DNA from: Allomuricauda sp.
Lineage (GTDB): Bacteria > Bacteroidota > Bacteroidia > Flavobacteriales > Flavobacteriaceae
Direction of reading: 5' to 3'
DNA: 62,434 bases
NCBI GenBank assembly: GCA_017795045.1
Contig: CP051244.1
Coordinates: 810,317-872,750 of the forward strand
This document shows positions 17,524-26,918 of the stretch, one piece after another. A model generated the notes under the pieces. It was given only the letters and a program-made list of their open reading frames with translations, did not search any database and had not been told where the DNA came from. Made by a program: the position numbers and the translations under genes. Positions within the stretch are counted from its first letter, which is position 1, and each line of letters opens with the position of its first letter.

Positions 17524-20500
17524 ATGTTTTCAAACATCATAAACTTTAGCATTAAGAACAAATTCATTGTTCTGCTCTTTACATTATTTATCATTGGTCT
17601 TGGTCTATTTTCATTGTCCAAGATTCCCATAGGTGCCGTACCTGACGTCACCAACAATCAAGTTCAGGTCATTACCACCTCAACCAGCCTTTCCACACAG
17701 GATATGGAACAGTTCATAACCTACCCCATTGAACTGGAAATGGCCAACCTTCCCGGGGTCAAGGAAATCCGTTCCATCTCAAAATTTGGTATCTCGGTGG
17801 TTACCATTGTTTTTGAGGATGATATGGGAACCTATCTCCCCAGACAATTGATTGCCGAAAAAATCATATCGGCCTCCAAACGAATCCCGGAGGGTTTTGG
17901 CACCCCGGAAATGGGGCCCATTACCACAGGTTTGGGTGAAATCTACCAATACACCTTGGATGTGGAACCCGCTTACAAGGACCAATACACGCCCACCCAA
18001 TTGCGAACCATTCAGGATTGGGTGGTTAAACGGCAGCTTTCCGGTATACCGGGTGTGGTGGAAGTAAATACTTGGGGCGGTTATCTGAAACAATATGAGG
18101 TGGCCATTGAGACCCAAAAGCTCAATGCGCTGAACATTTCGGCCAAGGAAGTCTTTACCGCTTTGGAAATGAACAACAGTGTTTCCGGTGGTGGGTATAT
18201 CGAAAAGGTAAACCAAGCCTATTTCATCAGAGGGGAAGGCTTGGTTGAAAATTTACGGGACATCGAAGATATTGTCGTGGCCCGAAGAAACGGCACTCCC
18301 ATTTATGTTCGCGACATCGCCCAGGTAGGTTTTGGAAGCGCTCCCCGTTTTGGGGCCATTACAGGCAACGGCGAAGGGGAAAAAGTTCTGGGCCAGATTA
18401 TGATGCTCAAGGATGCCAACTCCAAAAAGGTCATTGATGCCGTAAAGGAACGGGTGGCCGAAATTTCAAAGTCACTGCCCGAAGGAGTTTACATCAATCC
18501 TTTTTTGGATCGTAGTGAGCTCATTGGTCGAACCACCTTTACTGTGACCGAAAATCTGGTATTGGGCTGTTTGATCGTCATTTTTGTGGTGGTACTCCTC
18601 TTGGGCAATTGGCGTTCAGGATTGGTCGTAGCCTCTGTAATCCCTTTATGTCTGCTCTTTGCCCTCACTTTGATGTATGTTTTTGGGGTCGATGCCAACC
18701 TGTTGAGTTTGGGAGCGATAGATTTTGGAATCATTATAGATGGGGCCGTTATCATCGTGGAGTACATCGCCTTTCAAATTACGACCAAGCATGCTGAACT
18801 CAACTCGCTTGATAAGGAGCAACGTCAGGCGGTTAAGGACGATATCACCCTAAAGGGTGCCACCAAAATGATGAACTCCGCTGTTTTTGGGCAGCTTATC
18901 ATTTTAATTGTTTTTATCCCTATACTGTCTTTGAGCGGGGTGGAAGGAAAAATGTTCAAACCCATGGCCATGACCTTCAGTTTTGCCCTTCTGGGTGCCA
19001 TTATCTTGTGTTTTACCTATGTACCGGTTGCATCGGCCCTATTTCTAAAACCCAATAAAAATTCTGAAAAAGGAATTTCGGCTCGTTTAATGCATTGGAT
19101 TAACAAGACATACGAGCCAATCATCCATTGGGCCATGGAAAGTAAAAAATTGGTATTGTCCATCGCGACAGCCTTGCTCATTGGTGCCTTGATTTTATTT
19201 TCCAACATGGGAGGAGAATTTGTCCCTACCTTGGACGAAGGCGACTTTGTGATCCAACCCGTGCTCAAGACCGGAACATCGTTGGCTAAGACCGTGGAAA
19301 CCACCACCAAAATGGAACAAATCCTTTTGGAGAATTTCCCAGAGGTAAAACAGGTGGTAAGTCGGATTGGGGCTGCCGAAGTACCTACTGACCCCATGTC
19401 CATGGAAGAAAGTGATGTGATCATTGTTCTAAAACCCAAATCGGAATGGGTTTCTGCCGAGTCCAAGGACGAGTTGGCCGACAAATTCAAAGAGGCCCTT
19501 TCGGTTCTACCAGGCATTGAGGTGGAATTCACCCAACCTATAGAAATGCGCTTCAATGAGCTCATCACCGGGGTCAGGGCAGACATCGCCATCAAAATTT
19601 TTGGGGAAGACCTAGAAATTCTAGCTGAAAAGGCCAATGAGGTAAGACAGCTCATTGAAAATGTGGAGGGAGCCTCGGACATCACTGTAGAAAAAGTGGA
19701 AGGCCTTCCGCAAATGAACGTTACCTATGATCGCGCCAAAGTAGCCCGACACGGACTGAATATTGCCGATCTTAATGAAATGGTCTCCATGGGATTTGCC
19801 GGAAAGGTAGTGGGCAGTGTTTTTGAAGGAGAACGGCAGTTTGACCTTGCCGTACGATTGAATTCTGAGAACAGAAAAGACATTTCCAACTTAAAAAACC
19901 TATATGTTGACATCCCTTCGGGAGGAAAGATTCCCCTCAGCGAATTGGCGGAAATCACCTATCAAAAAGGAGCCGCAAAAATCTCAAGGGATGATACCCG
20001 AAGACGTATCGTGGTGGGCATCAATGTTCGGAATCGCGACCTCCAATCCGTAGTGGACGATGTGCAGGAATTGGTAAATGCACATCTGAAACTTCCAGTA
20101 GGGTACACCATCACCTATGGTGGACAGTTTGAAAACCTGCAAAATGCCAAGGCCCGTTTGTTGATTGCCGTGCCCATTGCCTTATTGCTCATTTTTATCA
20201 TGCTCTACTTTGCCTTTAAATCAGTAAAAGAGGCCTTATTGGTGTTTACCGCTATTCCTCTTTCCGCCGTAGGTGGGGTTTTGCTTCTTTGGGTAAGGGA
20301 CATGCCGTTCAGTATCTCGGCCGGGGTTGGCTTTATCGCACTTTTTGGTATTGCAGTGCTCAACGGGATTGTGCTCATTGAGCATTTTAAAGAACTCAAG
20401 GGTTCGGATTTTGATTCCTTGGAAGATCTGATCAAGCAAGGGACCAAAGACCGATTGCGGGCCGTACTATTAACCGCATCCGCTGCAGCGCTGGGCTTCT

Positions 20501-21861
20501 TGCCCATGGCCGTTTCCACCAATGCCGGGGCCGAGGTACAACGCCCGTTGGCCACTGTGGTCATTGGAGGATTGGTCACCGCGACCATGTTGACTTTGGT
20601 GGTACTCCCTGTACTCTATGCTTATTCACATAATGTTCATTTTGGAAAAACCAGAAAAAGAAAAAAAATGTCCAAAAACACCCTATTACTGATAGCCTTT
20701 TCCTTGCCTTTCCTTGGATTTTCACAAGAGCAATTGGGCCTCGAGGATCTCATGGCCCTTTCCTTGGAAAATAATAATGGTATTCAGGCCAATGCGCTAC
20801 AGCTAGACAGGGCAGATGCCTTAAAGGGAACCGCGTTCCAGTTTGACAAGACCGAGGTGTACTATCAATATGATGAAAACAACTTGGCCCTGAACAATCA
20901 GCCCTTAAAGGTATTTGGAGTTCAGCAGCAATTTGAGTTTCCAACGGTATACGGAGCCAAAAATAAGCTCCAAGATGCCCAGTATGATGTTCAGAAATCA
21001 GTGCTTGAAATCCGAAAAAAAGAACTGTTCAAAGCGCTGAGTACCGTGTATTACAAGTATCAAACCTTGCACCAAAAAACACTGTTGTACAAAACCTTGG
21101 ACAGCATCTATTCCCAATTTTCGCACGCGGCCAACCGACGTTTTGAATTGGGCGAAACCAATTATTTGGAAAAGGTAACGGCCCAGGCAAAACTAAGGCA
21201 AATTACCAACACCTATTCCAAAATACAACAGGAATTGGCAACCACCCATACGGAAATTGTCAGTTTGGTACAGAGCAATGATCCGTTGAACATCAAGTTG
21301 GAGAAACCCGAAAAGCTGACCGTAATCAATCCAGTGGGATTAATGGAAACGGAAACCGCCTTTTTGGAGTCCCTTCAAAATAGAAGCAACGCGGAAAAGC
21401 GATTGGAGGAGAACCGATTGCTCCCCGATCTTAATCTGGAATATTTCCAAGGGACCAACAAAGGACTCGGAACATCGCTCTACGGAATACAATTGGGTCT
21501 AAAAATCCCCATTCTTTTCTTTGGGCATAGCAGCAGGTTGAAATCTTCCAAGATCAATGCACAGATCACCGAATTGGAAAACCAACAGGTCACCATTGCC
21601 GCCAACCAGACCTATCAAGGCCTTTTGAATCAATTGGAACAACAGTCCAAGGAACTGGTGTACTATGAAAATGAAGGGCAACAACTTTCGGAACAGATCA
21701 TTAAAGCTGCCATGGGAAATTTCCAGAACGGGGAAATCGATTTTTTCCAGTACATCCAAAGTCTGGAAAATGCCTACGAGATCCAACTGGACCATTTGGA
21801 TGTTCTCAACCAATACAATACAACCGTACTCGCCATTAATTATTTGACCATAACATTATAA
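17524..21861 (+). CDS. CusA/CzcA heavy-metal RND pump fused to a TolC-like outer-membrane domain
   Basis: 1445 residues. Residues 1 to about 1040 are a heavy-metal RND permease with 12 membrane helices and two periplasmic loops. The proton-relay/cation motif IDFGIIIDGAVIIVE carries Asp400, Asp406 and Glu413, as in CzcA-type divalent-cation pumps rather than CusA. Residue 1049 is a Met followed by a signal-peptide-like stretch, MSKNTLLLIAFSLPFLGFSQ, and then about 390 residues of TolC/OEP helical repeats. Such fusions are known in Bacteroidetes. Likely substrates are Zn, Co, Cd or Ni. The adaptor gene follows by 4 bases. How the TolC part reaches the outer membrane is unclear. Confidence 0.92.
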   Translation: MFSNIINFSIKNKFIVLLFTLFIIGLGLFSLSKIPIGAVPDVTNNQVQVITTSTSLSTQDMEQFITYPIELEMANLPGVKEIRSISKFGISVVTIVFEDDMGTYLPRQLIAEKIISASKRIPEGFGTPEMGPITTGLGEIYQYTLDVEPAYKDQYTPTQLRTIQDWVVKRQLSGIPGVVEVNTWGGYLKQYEVAIETQKLNALNISAKEVFTALEMNNSVSGGGYIEKVNQAYFIRGEGLVENLRDIEDIVVARRNGTPIYVRDIAQVGFGSAPRFGAITGNGEGEKVLGQIMMLKDANSKKVIDAVKERVAEISKSLPEGVYINPFLDRSELIGRTTFTVTENLVLGCLIVIFVVVLLLGNWRSGLVVASVIPLCLLFALTLMYVFGVDANLLSLGAIDFGIIIDGAVIIVEYIAFQITTKHAELNSLDKEQRQAVKDDITLKGATKMMNSAVFGQLIILIVFIPILSLSGVEGKMFKPMAMTFSFALLGAIILCFTYVPVASALFLKPNKNSEKGISARLMHWINKTYEPIIHWAMESKKLVLSIATALLIGALILFSNMGGEFVPTLDEGDFVIQPVLKTGTSLAKTVETTTKMEQILLENFPEVKQVVSRIGAAEVPTDPMSMEESDVIIVLKPKSEWVSAESKDELADKFKEALSVLPGIEVEFTQPIEMRFNELITGVRADIAIKIFGEDLEILAEKANEVRQLIENVEGASDITVEKVEGLPQMNVTYDRAKVARHGLNIADLNEMVSMGFAGKVVGSVFEGERQFDLAVRLNSENRKDISNLKNLYVDIPSGGKIPLSELAEITYQKGAAKISRDDTRRRIVVGINVRNRDLQSVVDDVQELVNAHLKLPVGYTITYGGQFENLQNAKARLLIAVPIALLLIFIMLYFAFKSVKEALLVFTAIPLSAVGGVLLLWVRDMPFSISAGVGFIALFGIAVLNGIVLIEHFKELKGSDFDSLEDLIKQGTKDRLRAVLLTASAAALGFLPMAVSTNAGAEVQRPLATVVIGGLVTATMLTLVVLPVLYAYSHNVHFGKTRKRKKMSKNTLLLIAFSLPFLGFSQEQLGLEDLMALSLENNNGIQANALQLDRADALKGTAFQFDKTEVYYQYDENNLALNNQPLKVFGVQQQFEFPTVYGAKNKLQDAQYDVQKSVLEIRKKELFKALSTVYYKYQTLHQKTLLYKTLDSIYSQFSHAANRRFELGETNYLEKVTAQAKLRQITNTYSKIQQELATTHTEIVSLVQSNDPLNIKLEKPEKLTVINPVGLMETETAFLESLQNRSNAEKRLEENRLLPDLNLEYFQGTNKGLGTSLYGIQLGLKIPILFFGHSSRLKSSKINAQITELENQQVTIAANQTYQGLLNQLEQQSKELVYYENEGQQLSEQIIKAAMGNFQNGEIDFFQYIQSLENAYEIQLDHLDVLNQYNTTVLAINYLTITL

Positions 21862-21865
21862 AATC

Positions 21866-22999
21866 ATGAAAAATATAAGCTTCATTTATGCCTCATTTTT
21901 AGCCCTGCTGATTGCGGGATGCGGCAATCAAAAAAGCACTGAGACTTCCAACGAAGAATCGACCGAAACCTCCACCGTCATCGTGACCCAAGAGCAGTTC
22001 AATAGTAGTAGGTTTGCCTTGGGAAACATGCAGAAACAAACATTTCCCAATATGGTGGAAACCTCGGGGATGATCGATGTTCCTCCCAGTAACAAGGCCA
22101 TAATTACCGCACTTATGGGTGGTTTTGTAAAAAAGACCCCATTGTTGGTAGGTGACCGGGTGAAAAAGGGACAACCTTTGATTACTTTGGAGAGCCAGGA
22201 GTTTGTAAAGATGCAACAAGAATACCTTGAGGTATTCAACCAACTTGATTTTTTAAAGGCCGAATTCGATAGGAACAAGACGCTTTTTGAGGAAAGGATA
22301 GCCTCGCAAAAGAACTATTTGGAGGCCAAGAGCAATTATGAAACCTTTTTGGCAAAGTATGAAGGGCTTAAAAAGCAGTTACAGATGCTCAATATTTCCC
22401 CAAAAAATGTGGAACAGCGGATCATTACCCCTGAAGCGGTCATCTATTCCCCCATTGATGGAAGCATCACCAAAATGCACGTATCATCGGGAAGTTATGT
22501 CTCTCCTTCCATGGAAATTCTAGAGATTGTGGACAATGAGCACGTGCATTTGGAGTTGACCGTCTTTGAAAAGGATATTTTGAAAGTGAAAAAGGGGCAA
22601 GAAATCCAGTTTAGGATTCCAGAGGCTTCCGAGGAAACCTTTGGGGCCGAAGTATATTTGGTAGGGACTTCCATTGAGGATGCCCAACGCACGATTAAAG
22701 TCCATGGCCATCTGAAAAAAGAGGATGGAGGTTTTCTTCCCGGGATGTTCGTTGATGCCAAAATCATGACCGATACCACCAAAGCCTGGGGCCTACCTGA
22801 AGAGGCTGTTTTTAACGTGGAAGGGTCTTCGTATCTCCTAAAATTGATCTCCAAAGAAGGGGGTAACCTTCAATTTGAACGTGTTGGGGTTACCCTTGGC
22901 GACAGCTATGCGGGACATGTAGAGATAACCTCCCAAGAAAAGCTCAGCGATAACGACCAATTTTTGGTGAAAGGGGTCTACGATCTGTTTGGGAACTAG
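21866..22999 (+). CDS. CzcB/CusB-type efflux adaptor lipoprotein
   Basis: Periplasmic membrane-fusion protein that links the RND pump to its outer-membrane channel. Lipobox LIAGC (Cys about residue 19), barrel-sandwich halves around VGDRVKKGQPLITLES and VIYSPIDGSITKMHVSSGSYV, an alpha-hairpin (about 113-170), and the beta-barrel and membrane-proximal domains to the end. It lacks the His-rich N-terminal extension of classical CzcB. It ends 2 bases from the convergent ZIP gene. Confidence 0.92.
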   Translation: MKNISFIYASFLALLIAGCGNQKSTETSNEESTETSTVIVTQEQFNSSRFALGNMQKQTFPNMVETSGMIDVPPSNKAIITALMGGFVKKTPLLVGDRVKKGQPLITLESQEFVKMQQEYLEVFNQLDFLKAEFDRNKTLFEERIASQKNYLEAKSNYETFLAKYEGLKKQLQMLNISPKNVEQRIITPEAVIYSPIDGSITKMHVSSGSYVSPSMEILEIVDNEHVHLELTVFEKDILKVKKGQEIQFRIPEASEETFGAEVYLVGTSIEDAQRTIKVHGHLKKEDGGFLPGMFVDAKIMTDTTKAWGLPEEAVFNVEGSSYLLKLISKEGGNLQFERVGVTLGDSYAGHVEITSQEKLSDNDQFLVKGVYDLFGN

Positions 23000-23001
23000 T
23001 T

Positions 23002-23823
23002 TTAGCCCAGCCCAACATCCAGAGTCATCATGATGATAAATCCACCGATAAAGCCCATTGTGGCGATATCGGTGTATTTGTCCTGTTGGGTCTCCGGGAT
23101 AACCTCCTCGACCACCACAAAAATCATCGCTCCGGCGGCAAAAGAAAGCGCATAGGGTAAAATAGGCTCAAAGGTCAAAACGGCCCAAGCTCCCAACACC
23201 CCTGCAATGGGCTCCACTATGGCAGACGCCTGACCGTACATCCAACTTTTCCTCCGGCTAAGACCGTGTCGGCGTAAGGGCATGGCCACCGCAAAACCTT
23301 CAGGAAAATTCTGCAGTCCAATTCCCAAAGCCAAGGCCACCGCCCCTCCAATGGTAGCGCCATCAAAACCTGCGGCCACTCCACCAAAAAGTACCCCTAC
23401 GGCCAAACCCTCTGGAATATTGTGCAAGGTTATGGCCAAGGTTAGCAAGGTGGTTCTGTGCCAAGGAGTTTTTACCCCTTCGGCCTCGCTCATCTTAAAA
23501 TTGATGTGGAGGTGCGGCAAGATCTTATCCAAACCAAAAATGAATGCGGCCCCAAGTAGAAATCCAACAGCAGCAGGAATCACTTTTACAAAGCCTTCAC
23601 CCTCGCTCATTTCAATGCCGGGCGCCAACAAACTCCAAAAACTGGCAGCAACCATAACTCCTCCCGTAAATCCCAACATCCCATCCAATACGGCACGGTT
23701 GGCACTTTTAAAGAAGAAGACCAGACCAGCTCCCAAGGCGGTCAGTCCCCAGGTGAACAAGGTGGCGTACAAAGCGGCCAAAATAGGGTCAATACTTTCA
23801 AAATAGGTAATTACTTGTTCCAT
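23002..23823 (-). CDS. ZIP family metal transporter (GufA/ZupT-like)
   Basis: Inner-membrane importer of divalent cations with eight predicted helices over 273 residues. The two signature helices contain LHNIPEGLAVG and LQNFPEGFAVA, whose Asn, His and Glu line the binuclear metal site. EEVIPETQ lies near the C-terminus. Its start overlaps the stop of the DtxR-type regulator gene (TAATG), so both are one operon. Substrate could be Zn, Mn or Fe. Confidence 0.93.
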   Translation of the reverse strand: MEQVITYFESIDPILAALYATLFTWGLTALGAGLVFFFKSANRAVLDGMLGFTGGVMVAASFWSLLAPGIEMSEGEGFVKVIPAAVGFLLGAAFIFGLDKILPHLHINFKMSEAEGVKTPWHRTTLLTLAITLHNIPEGLAVGVLFGGVAAGFDGATIGGAVALALGIGLQNFPEGFAVAMPLRRHGLSRRKSWMYGQASAIVEPIAGVLGAWAVLTFEPILPYALSFAAGAMIFVVVEEVIPETQQDKYTDIATMGFIGGFIIMMTLDVGLG

Positions 23824-24479
23824 TATTCGTTCTTTTTAACATAAAGATTGGATGCTATCTGATGTGAAATGCGCAGCTCCCTGCCTTCCATGGCTATATG
23901 CAATGATTGATCAAAATCCTCTTTTTCCAAAATTTGGATGGTATGGCCCAGAGCGATTTTATTCTTGTCCAGAAACTTTAGAAAAGGTGCCGAAGAATCC
24001 TTCACTCCAACGCATACCCCTTTGCCTCCGATGGGCATTTCACTTAAAAGTTGTTTGTCCCGCACCATGAACTTGCCATCTTTGCTTGGAATGGGATCAC
24101 CATGGGGGTCAAACTTTGGAAACTCCAATAATTCATCAATCTTGTCTATGAGTTTTTCACTTTTGATATGCTCCAACTGCTCGGCCACCTCATGGACTTC
24201 ATCCCAAGAAAAGTCCAATTTCTTCACCAAAAAAACTTCCCATAACCGATGTTTCCTGATGATGGAAAGTGCCGTTTTTGTTCCCTGATCCGTCAGCGAA
24301 ACCCCTTGATACCTTTTGTAGTTCACCAGTCCCTTTTCTGCCAATTTTTTGGCCATGTCGGTGACCGATGAGGGTTTGGTCTCCATCTGTTCGGCAATGG
24401 CATTGGTGGTGATGGGGATAGAATCGCTACCTCCCAAATGGAAGATGATCTTGAGGTAGTTCTCTTCGGAACGGGTCAT
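23823..24479 (-). CDS. DtxR/MntR family metal-dependent transcriptional repressor
   Basis: 218 residues: N-terminal winged helix (NAIAEQMETKPSSVTDMAKK), metal-binding dimerisation domain with HEVAEQLEHIKSEKLIDKI and FPKFDPHGDPIP, and a C-terminal FeoA/SH3-like domain. This is the three-domain DtxR layout. With metal bound it should repress uptake genes; the divergent TonB receptor has a perfect palindrome over its promoter. Whether Fe or Mn is the co-repressor cannot be read from the sequence. Confidence 0.92.
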   Translation of the reverse strand: MTRSEENYLKIIFHLGGSDSIPITTNAIAEQMETKPSSVTDMAKKLAEKGLVNYKRYQGVSLTDQGTKTALSIIRKHRLWEVFLVKKLDFSWDEVHEVAEQLEHIKSEKLIDKIDELLEFPKFDPHGDPIPSKDGKFMVRDKQLLSEMPIGGKGVCVGVKDSSAPFLKFLDKNKIALGHTIQILEKEDFDQSLHIAMEGRELRISHQIASNLYVKKNE

Positions 24480-24527
24480 GCAAAAAAAATTTTTTCAAAA
24501 ATACATTTTTATTTATCAAAACCTATT

Positions 24528-24543
24528 TTTAGATTTGTCTAAA
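24528..24543. promoter_or_regulatory. DtxR-type operator overlapping the TonB receptor promoter
   Basis: Perfect palindrome TTTAGA-TTTG-TCTAAA. Inside it, TAGATTTG (24530-24537) is a full TAnnTTTG -7 box for the rightward TonB receptor gene. A repressor bound here would block polymerase directly. It also lies 48 bases before the start of the repressor gene on the other strand, which fits autoregulation. Confidence 0.7.
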
Positions 24544-24559
24544 TTTAAATTTTAGTTCA

Positions 24560-26830
24560 TTGAAAATAAATTTTTCATTATTCGTTGTTTTTGTTGTATC
24601 GAGTCTTTTTACAACCGCATTTGCCCAAGAGGCTTCCATTTCAGGAAGGGTTACTGACAATGGAGAGCCGCTTCCCTTGGTGAATATATTGTTAAAGGGA
24701 ACCGAGACGGGTACCGCAACGGATATAGATGGGCTATTTCAATTGACCCATATTGCCCCTGGAAACCATGTGCTGATAGTAACGTCTTTGGGATATCAAA
24801 CGTATCAAACCAAAATCAGCCTAACCGCTGGAGCAGACAAAACCATCAACATTCAACTGGAACCTTTAGCACAAAGTTTGGATGAAACGGTGGTAACGGG
24901 CACCCTTAAACCCGTTAGCCGACTGGAAAGCCCAGTTCCCGTAGAGGTCTACTCCCCTACTTTTTTTAAAAAGAACCCTACTGCCAGTGTTTTTGACGCG
25001 CTTCAAAATGTCAATGGGGTCCGTCCACAGATCAACTGTAACGTGTGCAATACGGGCGACATCCATATCAATGGACTGGAAGGTCCGTACACATTGGTTT
25101 TGATTGACGGTATGCCCATTGTAAGTGGTTTGGGAACCGTTTATGGCCTCACCGGCATCCCCAATTCCTTGATTGATCAGATAGAAATTGTAAAGGGTCC
25201 CGCCTCTTCCCTTTATGGTAGCGAAGCTGTAGGGGGATTGATCAACATCATCACCAAAAACGCCGTCACGGCCCCAGAATTTTTTGCGGATGGCTTTGTA
25301 ACCGGGTGGGGCGAATACAATCTGGATGTGGGTAGTAAAATCGAGGTGGGCAAAAAAGCCAATATGCTCCTTGGAATCAACTATTTTAATTATGATGTCC
25401 CGATAGACAACAACGGGGACAATTTTACCGATGTTACCCTTCAGGATCGGATTTCCATCTTTCAAAAATGGGATTTTGAACGGGATAATTCCCGAATCTT
25501 CTCTGTCGCTGGTCGATTTTTTTATGAAGATCGTTGGGGAGGAGAAATGCAGTGGACACCAGAATTTAGAGGGGGTGATGAAATTTATGGTGAAAGTATC
25601 TACACCCGTCGTTGGGAAATTTTAGGGAAATATCAACTGCCCATTGAAGAGAAAATGTTGTTTTCCCTATCGTACAACGACCATAACCAGAACTCGGTGT
25701 ATGGCGACACACAATATTTGGCGGACCAACGCATCGGTTTTGCACAGCTTACTTGGGACAAATCGGCCGGAAGCCATGATCTTTTGTTCGGGAGTGCCCT
25801 CCGATACAACTATTATGATGACAATACTCCGGCAACTGCCGAAGCGGACAATATTTGGATTCCAAGTGTTTTTGCCCAAGATGAGATAAAACTTGCCCCA
25901 AAACACTCCTTCTTGGCAGGATTACGCTATGATTATGACAAACGACACGGCAACATTTTAACACCCCGCGCGGCCTACAAATGGAAAATTTCGGACAATG
26001 ATATTTTCCGAATCAATGCGGGAACCGGATTTCGGGTGGTAAACCTATTTACCGAAGACCATGCCGCCCTGACCGGGGCCCGGGAGGTGATCATCACCGA
26101 AGAGCTGAAACCGGAGCGCTCCGTGAACGTCAACCTTAACTATTTGAAAAAAATCTACAGTGACAACGGCACTTTTGTAGGCATTGATGCCTCTGCATTT
26201 TACACCCATTTTTCGAACATCATTCTACCAGATTATGACACCAACCCCAATCAAATCATCTATGACAATCTGGATGGAAAATCGGTTTCCAAAGGAATCA
26301 GTGCCAATTTGGACGTAGTGTTTCCCAATGGCATCAAATTCTTGTTGGGAGCCACTTGGCAGGATGTCAGCAATACGGAAAATGGCATTACACAACAACA
26401 GATCCTTACCGAGAGCATTACGGGTACTTGGAACCTTTCATACACTTTTAGAATGTTGGATTTAAGTGTGGACTATACCGGAAACCTATATGGTCCCATG
26501 CGATTGCCCCTTTTGGGTGATTTGGACCCCAGACAGGAGTATTCCCCTACTTGGAGCATCCAGAACATTCAATTCACGTATAAGGGGTGGAACAATTTTG
26601 AGGTGTACGGCGGCATCAAAAACCTATTGGACTGGACCCCGAACAAAGGCAATCCATTTATCATTGCACGTACCAATGACCCATTTGACAAAAATGTGAC
26701 TTTTGATGCCAACGGCAACGCAGTGGCCACTCCGGACAATCCCTATGCCCTAACTTTTGACCCAAGCTATGTGTATGCCCCGAACCAAGGTATCCGTGGT
26801 TTCTTTGGAGTCAGATATACGGTTTTTTAA
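24560..26830 (+). CDS. TonB-dependent receptor, probably for a metal or metallophore
   Basis: 756-residue outer-membrane receptor. Signal peptide to about residue 23, a carboxypeptidase-like beta-sandwich (24-105), a TonB-box-like DETVVTGT, plug domain (about 125-235) and a 22-strand barrel ending in the aromatic VRYTVF. The plug has a CxxC pair at Cys160/Cys163 (NCNVCNTGDIHING). The start is TTG at 24560; no ATG fits upstream and Met-Lys gives a normal signal peptide. Divergent from the DtxR-type repressor and ZIP importer, so it probably takes up iron, manganese or zinc in some form. Confidence 0.9.
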   Translation: MKINFSLFVVFVVSSLFTTAFAQEASISGRVTDNGEPLPLVNILLKGTETGTATDIDGLFQLTHIAPGNHVLIVTSLGYQTYQTKISLTAGADKTINIQLEPLAQSLDETVVTGTLKPVSRLESPVPVEVYSPTFFKKNPTASVFDALQNVNGVRPQINCNVCNTGDIHINGLEGPYTLVLIDGMPIVSGLGTVYGLTGIPNSLIDQIEIVKGPASSLYGSEAVGGLINIITKNAVTAPEFFADGFVTGWGEYNLDVGSKIEVGKKANMLLGINYFNYDVPIDNNGDNFTDVTLQDRISIFQKWDFERDNSRIFSVAGRFFYEDRWGGEMQWTPEFRGGDEIYGESIYTRRWEILGKYQLPIEEKMLFSLSYNDHNQNSVYGDTQYLADQRIGFAQLTWDKSAGSHDLLFGSALRYNYYDDNTPATAEADNIWIPSVFAQDEIKLAPKHSFLAGLRYDYDKRHGNILTPRAAYKWKISDNDIFRINAGTGFRVVNLFTEDHAALTGAREVIITEELKPERSVNVNLNYLKKIYSDNGTFVGIDASAFYTHFSNIILPDYDTNPNQIIYDNLDGKSVSKGISANLDVVFPNGIKFLLGATWQDVSNTENGITQQQILTESITGTWNLSYTFRMLDLSVDYTGNLYGPMRLPLLGDLDPRQEYSPTWSIQNIQFTYKGWNNFEVYGGIKNLLDWTPNKGNPFIIARTNDPFDKNVTFDANGNAVATPDNPYALTFDPSYVYAPNQGIRGFFGVRYTVF

Positions 26831-26905
26831 AAGATGATCTGTCACTAAAAACCATTTTCAATAGTTAGAAAATAAAATCCTTTCATACGACTGTCTTCCT
26901 TTCCG

Positions 26906-26913
26906 TATTTTTG
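26906..26913 (+). promoter_or_regulatory. -7 promoter box of the lycopene cyclase gene
   Basis: TATTTTTG, 5 bases before the ATG at 26919. The predicted start of transcription coincides with the start codon, so the mRNA would be leaderless or nearly so. Confidence 0.6.
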
Positions 26914-26918
26914 GGACC

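Noticed and set aside
24866..25465. 199-codon minus-strand frame inside the TonB receptor gene
   Set aside because: Shadow of a clear receptor gene; low-complexity product without a promoter or conserved motif.
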